A DNA stretch of 64,000 bases from the NCBI GenBank assembly GCA_013347225.1, contig CP054595.1, positions 1 to 64,000 of the forward strand, written 5' to 3'. Positions 62,045 to 64,000 of the stretch are shown in pieces (within the stretch, counting starts at the first letter, position 1; each line of letters begins with the position of its first letter). Made by a program: the position numbers and the translations under genes. This DNA comes from Candidatus Accumulibacter similis (GTDB lineage Bacteria > Pseudomonadota > Gammaproteobacteria > Burkholderiales > Rhodocyclaceae). The notes under the pieces are model-generated. The model made no database searches. It had not been told where the DNA came from and saw only the letters and a list, made by a program, of their open reading frames with translations.

Positions 62045-62439
62045 TCGATTGTCTCCGATAGGTATGGAATATCCGGCCTCGTTCATAATGACCGCACACC
62101 TAGCATAGCGACCATTGCTTACGCCATTCTTACCAGACCACGGCTGGGCGTTAGTCGTCGCGTGCGGCAGGACCGGCTTCGGAAGCCCGCTGTTGCGCCG
62201 CAGTTCCCGATTCTCCGACGCAGCTACAGCTCCCTGGAGGGCTGCTGGTGTGGTTCCGCGATGGGCGCTTGCTTCACGGCCGGATCACCCAAACCCGAAT
62301 CGCGAGGCACGGCGGGAAGTTGTGAACCCGGCGAGGCGCGGACATTGCGCCGGTTTCACTTCAGTGGCAACAATTTCACGGCCGACAGGCCTCTTCTGGT
62401 TAGAATTCGACTCCACCACCAGCCGCCGCCTCCGACAAG
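62045..62439. other. divergent intergenic region
   Basis: About 400 bases between two divergent genes. It must hold both promoters, but I do not see clear consensus sites. Open frames here look non-coding. Confidence 0.4.
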
Positions 62440-64000
62440 ATGAACGATGCCAGTCTGCTTCCGGACCTGATCCGCTGCTCAGCAAGTCGCCAGCCCGGAG
62501 CCAGCGCCCTGACCTGCGGCGACCACTCGATGAGCTACGGTGAGCTGCAAGCCGCGGTTGCCGGCTTTGCCAGCGGCCTGATCGAACTGGGCCTGCAGCG
62601 CGGTGAGAGGGTCGCCATTTACCTCGAAAAGCGCCTTGAAACGGTCGTCGCCAGTTTCGGCGCTGCTGCCGCCGGCTGTGTCTTCGTGCCGCTGAATCCG
62701 CTGCTCAAGGCCGAACAGGTCGGCTACATCATGCGCGACTGCAACGTGCGCGCGCTGGTCAGCTCCAGCGAGCGACTCGCATTGCTGACGCCGGTGCTGT
62801 CATCCTGCCGCGACCTGCGCCACCTGATCACCGTCAACAGCCGCGCCCCGGCCCCTCCCGAGAGCCCGCTCGTCAGTCTGGGATGGGACGAACTGCTGGG
62901 CACTTCGGGGCGCGGTGGCCACCGAGTGATCGACACAGACATGGCGGCAATCCTCTACACGTCCGGCAGCACCGGCAAACCGAAGGGCGTGGTCCTGTCG
63001 CACCGCAACATGGTTGCCGGCGCCGTGAGCGTTGCCGGCTATCTCGAGAACACCGCCGAGGACACCCTGCTGGCGGCGCTGCCGCTGTCCTTCGATGCCG
63101 GCTTCAGCCAGTTGACGACAGCCTTCCATGTCGGCGCCCGTGCCGTCCTGCTGAACTACCTGCTGCCGCAGGACATCCTCAAGGTGCTGGCTCGCGAGCG
63201 GGTCAGCGGGCTCACGGCAGTGCCGCCGCTGTATATCCAGCTCGCGCGGCTGGAGTGGCCAGCGGTCATCAGCCAGCAGCTGCGCTACTTCGCCAACACC
63301 GGCGGGCGCATGCCGCGTGCGACCCTGGCCGCTTTGCGAGCGCGCTTGCCGAACAGCAAACCCTACCTGATGTATGGCCTGACCGAGGCCTTCCGTTCGA
63401 CCTTCCTGCCGCCGGACGAGGTCGACCGACGGCCGGACTCGATCGGCAAGGCGATCCCCAATGCCGAGATCCTGGTCTTGCGGGAGGACGGGTCGCCCTG
63501 CGTCGCCAATGAGCCGGGCGAACTGGTCCATCGCGGCGCCCTCGTCGCTCTCGGTTACTGGAACGACCGCGAGAAGACGGCCGAGCGGTACAGGCCACTG
63601 CCCGCCGGCGTTGCCGGCCGCGATGCCGGACTGGTGCTGCCGGAACTCGCAGTCTTCTCGGGTGACACCGTCAGCATGGACGAAGATGGCTTCCTCTATT
63701 TCATCGGCCGGCGTGACGAAATGATCAAGACCTCCGGCTACCGGGTGAGTCCGACCGAGGTCGAGGAAATCGTCTATGCGACCCGACTCGTTGGGGAGTG
63801 CGTGGCCTTCGGCGTCGACCACCCGATGCTCGGCCAGGCGATTCAGTTGATCGCCACTCCGGCCGAGGGCGACAGCCTCGACTCCGACCAGTTGTTCGCC
63901 GAATGTCGGCAGCGGATGCCGGCCTACATGGTACCGGCGGGCATCAGCCTGCGCCACGGCCCCCTGCCGCGCAACCCGAACGGCAAGCTCGACCGCAAGA
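62440..64000 (+). CDS. acyl-CoA ligase (AMP-forming), exosortase A-associated, partial
   Basis: 520 codons are visible; the end lies beyond the window. The AMP-binding motif is YTSGSTGKPKG (near 170). Other motifs are MYGLTEAF, GDTVSMDEDGFLYFIGR and the catalytic end NPNGKLDRK. The sequence around IYLEKRLETVVASFGAAAAGC and LPLSFDAGFSQLTTAFHVGA matches the TIGR03098-type ligases found with exosortase-A and exopolysaccharide loci. It activates an acid as acyl-AMP and acyl-CoA. Further genes of that cluster should follow. Confidence 0.85.
   Translation, partial: MNDASLLPDLIRCSASRQPGASALTCGDHSMSYGELQAAVAGFASGLIELGLQRGERVAIYLEKRLETVVASFGAAAAGCVFVPLNPLLKAEQVGYIMRDCNVRALVSSSERLALLTPVLSSCRDLRHLITVNSRAPAPPESPLVSLGWDELLGTSGRGGHRVIDTDMAAILYTSGSTGKPKGVVLSHRNMVAGAVSVAGYLENTAEDTLLAALPLSFDAGFSQLTTAFHVGARAVLLNYLLPQDILKVLARERVSGLTAVPPLYIQLARLEWPAVISQQLRYFANTGGRMPRATLAALRARLPNSKPYLMYGLTEAFRSTFLPPDEVDRRPDSIGKAIPNAEILVLREDGSPCVANEPGELVHRGALVALGYWNDREKTAERYRPLPAGVAGRDAGLVLPELAVFSGDTVSMDEDGFLYFIGRRDEMIKTSGYRVSPTEVEEIVYATRLVGECVAFGVDHPMLGQAIQLIATPAEGDSLDSDQLFAECRQRMPAYMVPAGISLRHGPLPRNPNGKLDRK

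Overview
The window is about 64 kb of GC-rich DNA. The gene content suggests a betaproteobacterium, possibly a Rhodocyclales / Candidatus Accumulibacter-like organism. That is inferred from heme d1 genes (nirJ, nirN), an acetate permease pair (actP plus DUF485), ubiC-gpsA, trmL, an exosortase-A-type acyl-CoA ligase and many IS66/IS21/IS5/ISAs1 elements. No marker here proves the taxonomy.

Layout. (1) 1-10.4 kb: the tail module of a prophage, all on the plus strand and tightly packed, running from a tape-measure protein to a tail-tip protein, DUF2793 and DUF6127 proteins. It ends in a broken lysozyme gene. (2) 10.4-23.3 kb: eight genes on the minus strand with gaps of 13-63 bases or overlaps. 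In transcription order they are a WYL-type regulator, a 68-residue protein, an SNF2-type helicase with a possible nuclease-like C-terminus, a DUF1156 DNA methylase, a DUF499 ATPase, a four-helix membrane protein and two ComEC-like metallo-beta-lactamase-fold proteins. It looks like an anti-phage operon and is the best candidate for an undescribed system. (3) 23.6-30.4 kb: two inverted, equal-length IS66 elements surrounding an EamA transporter with a histidine-rich tail and a small helix-turn-helix protein. (4) 30.8-34.8 kb: a membrane-anchored enzyme I-like phosphotransferase, a lipoprotein-like gene and a small PD-(D/E)XK-fold protein. (5) 35.1-38.4 kb: a four-gene IS21-family element. (6) 38.5-48.9 kb: a secreted/periplasmic sulfatase cluster (HAD phosphatase, sulfatase, two small secreted proteins, an outer-membrane protein, an anaerobic-type sulfatase maturase) next to a three-gene signalling set (histidine kinase with a substrate-binding sensor, FixJ-like regulator, stand-alone receiver). 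(7) 48.9-52 kb: IS debris, with an ISAs1 element inside an IS5-family transposase and an ISL3/IS66 chimera. (8) 52.5-64 kb: ordinary chromosome: DUF4337, nirJ-nirN, DUF192, ubiC-gpsA, trmL, actP-DUF485 and the start of an exosortase-associated ligase.

How it fits together. The nir genes point to denitrification (heme d1 chemistry). The sulfatase needs its cysteine oxidised to formylglycine, and the radical-SAM maturase nearby can supply this. The adjacent two-component set is a plausible regulator of that cluster. The operon in region 2 combines DNA modification (methylase), DNA translocation (helicase), a large ATPase, a regulator of the type seen with BREX and CBASS loci, and a membrane/hydrolase cassette. 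It lacks PglZ and other defining BREX genes. Stretches between 32.9-33.7, 50.8-51.2, 52.0-52.5 and 62.0-62.4 kb hold no gene I can support.
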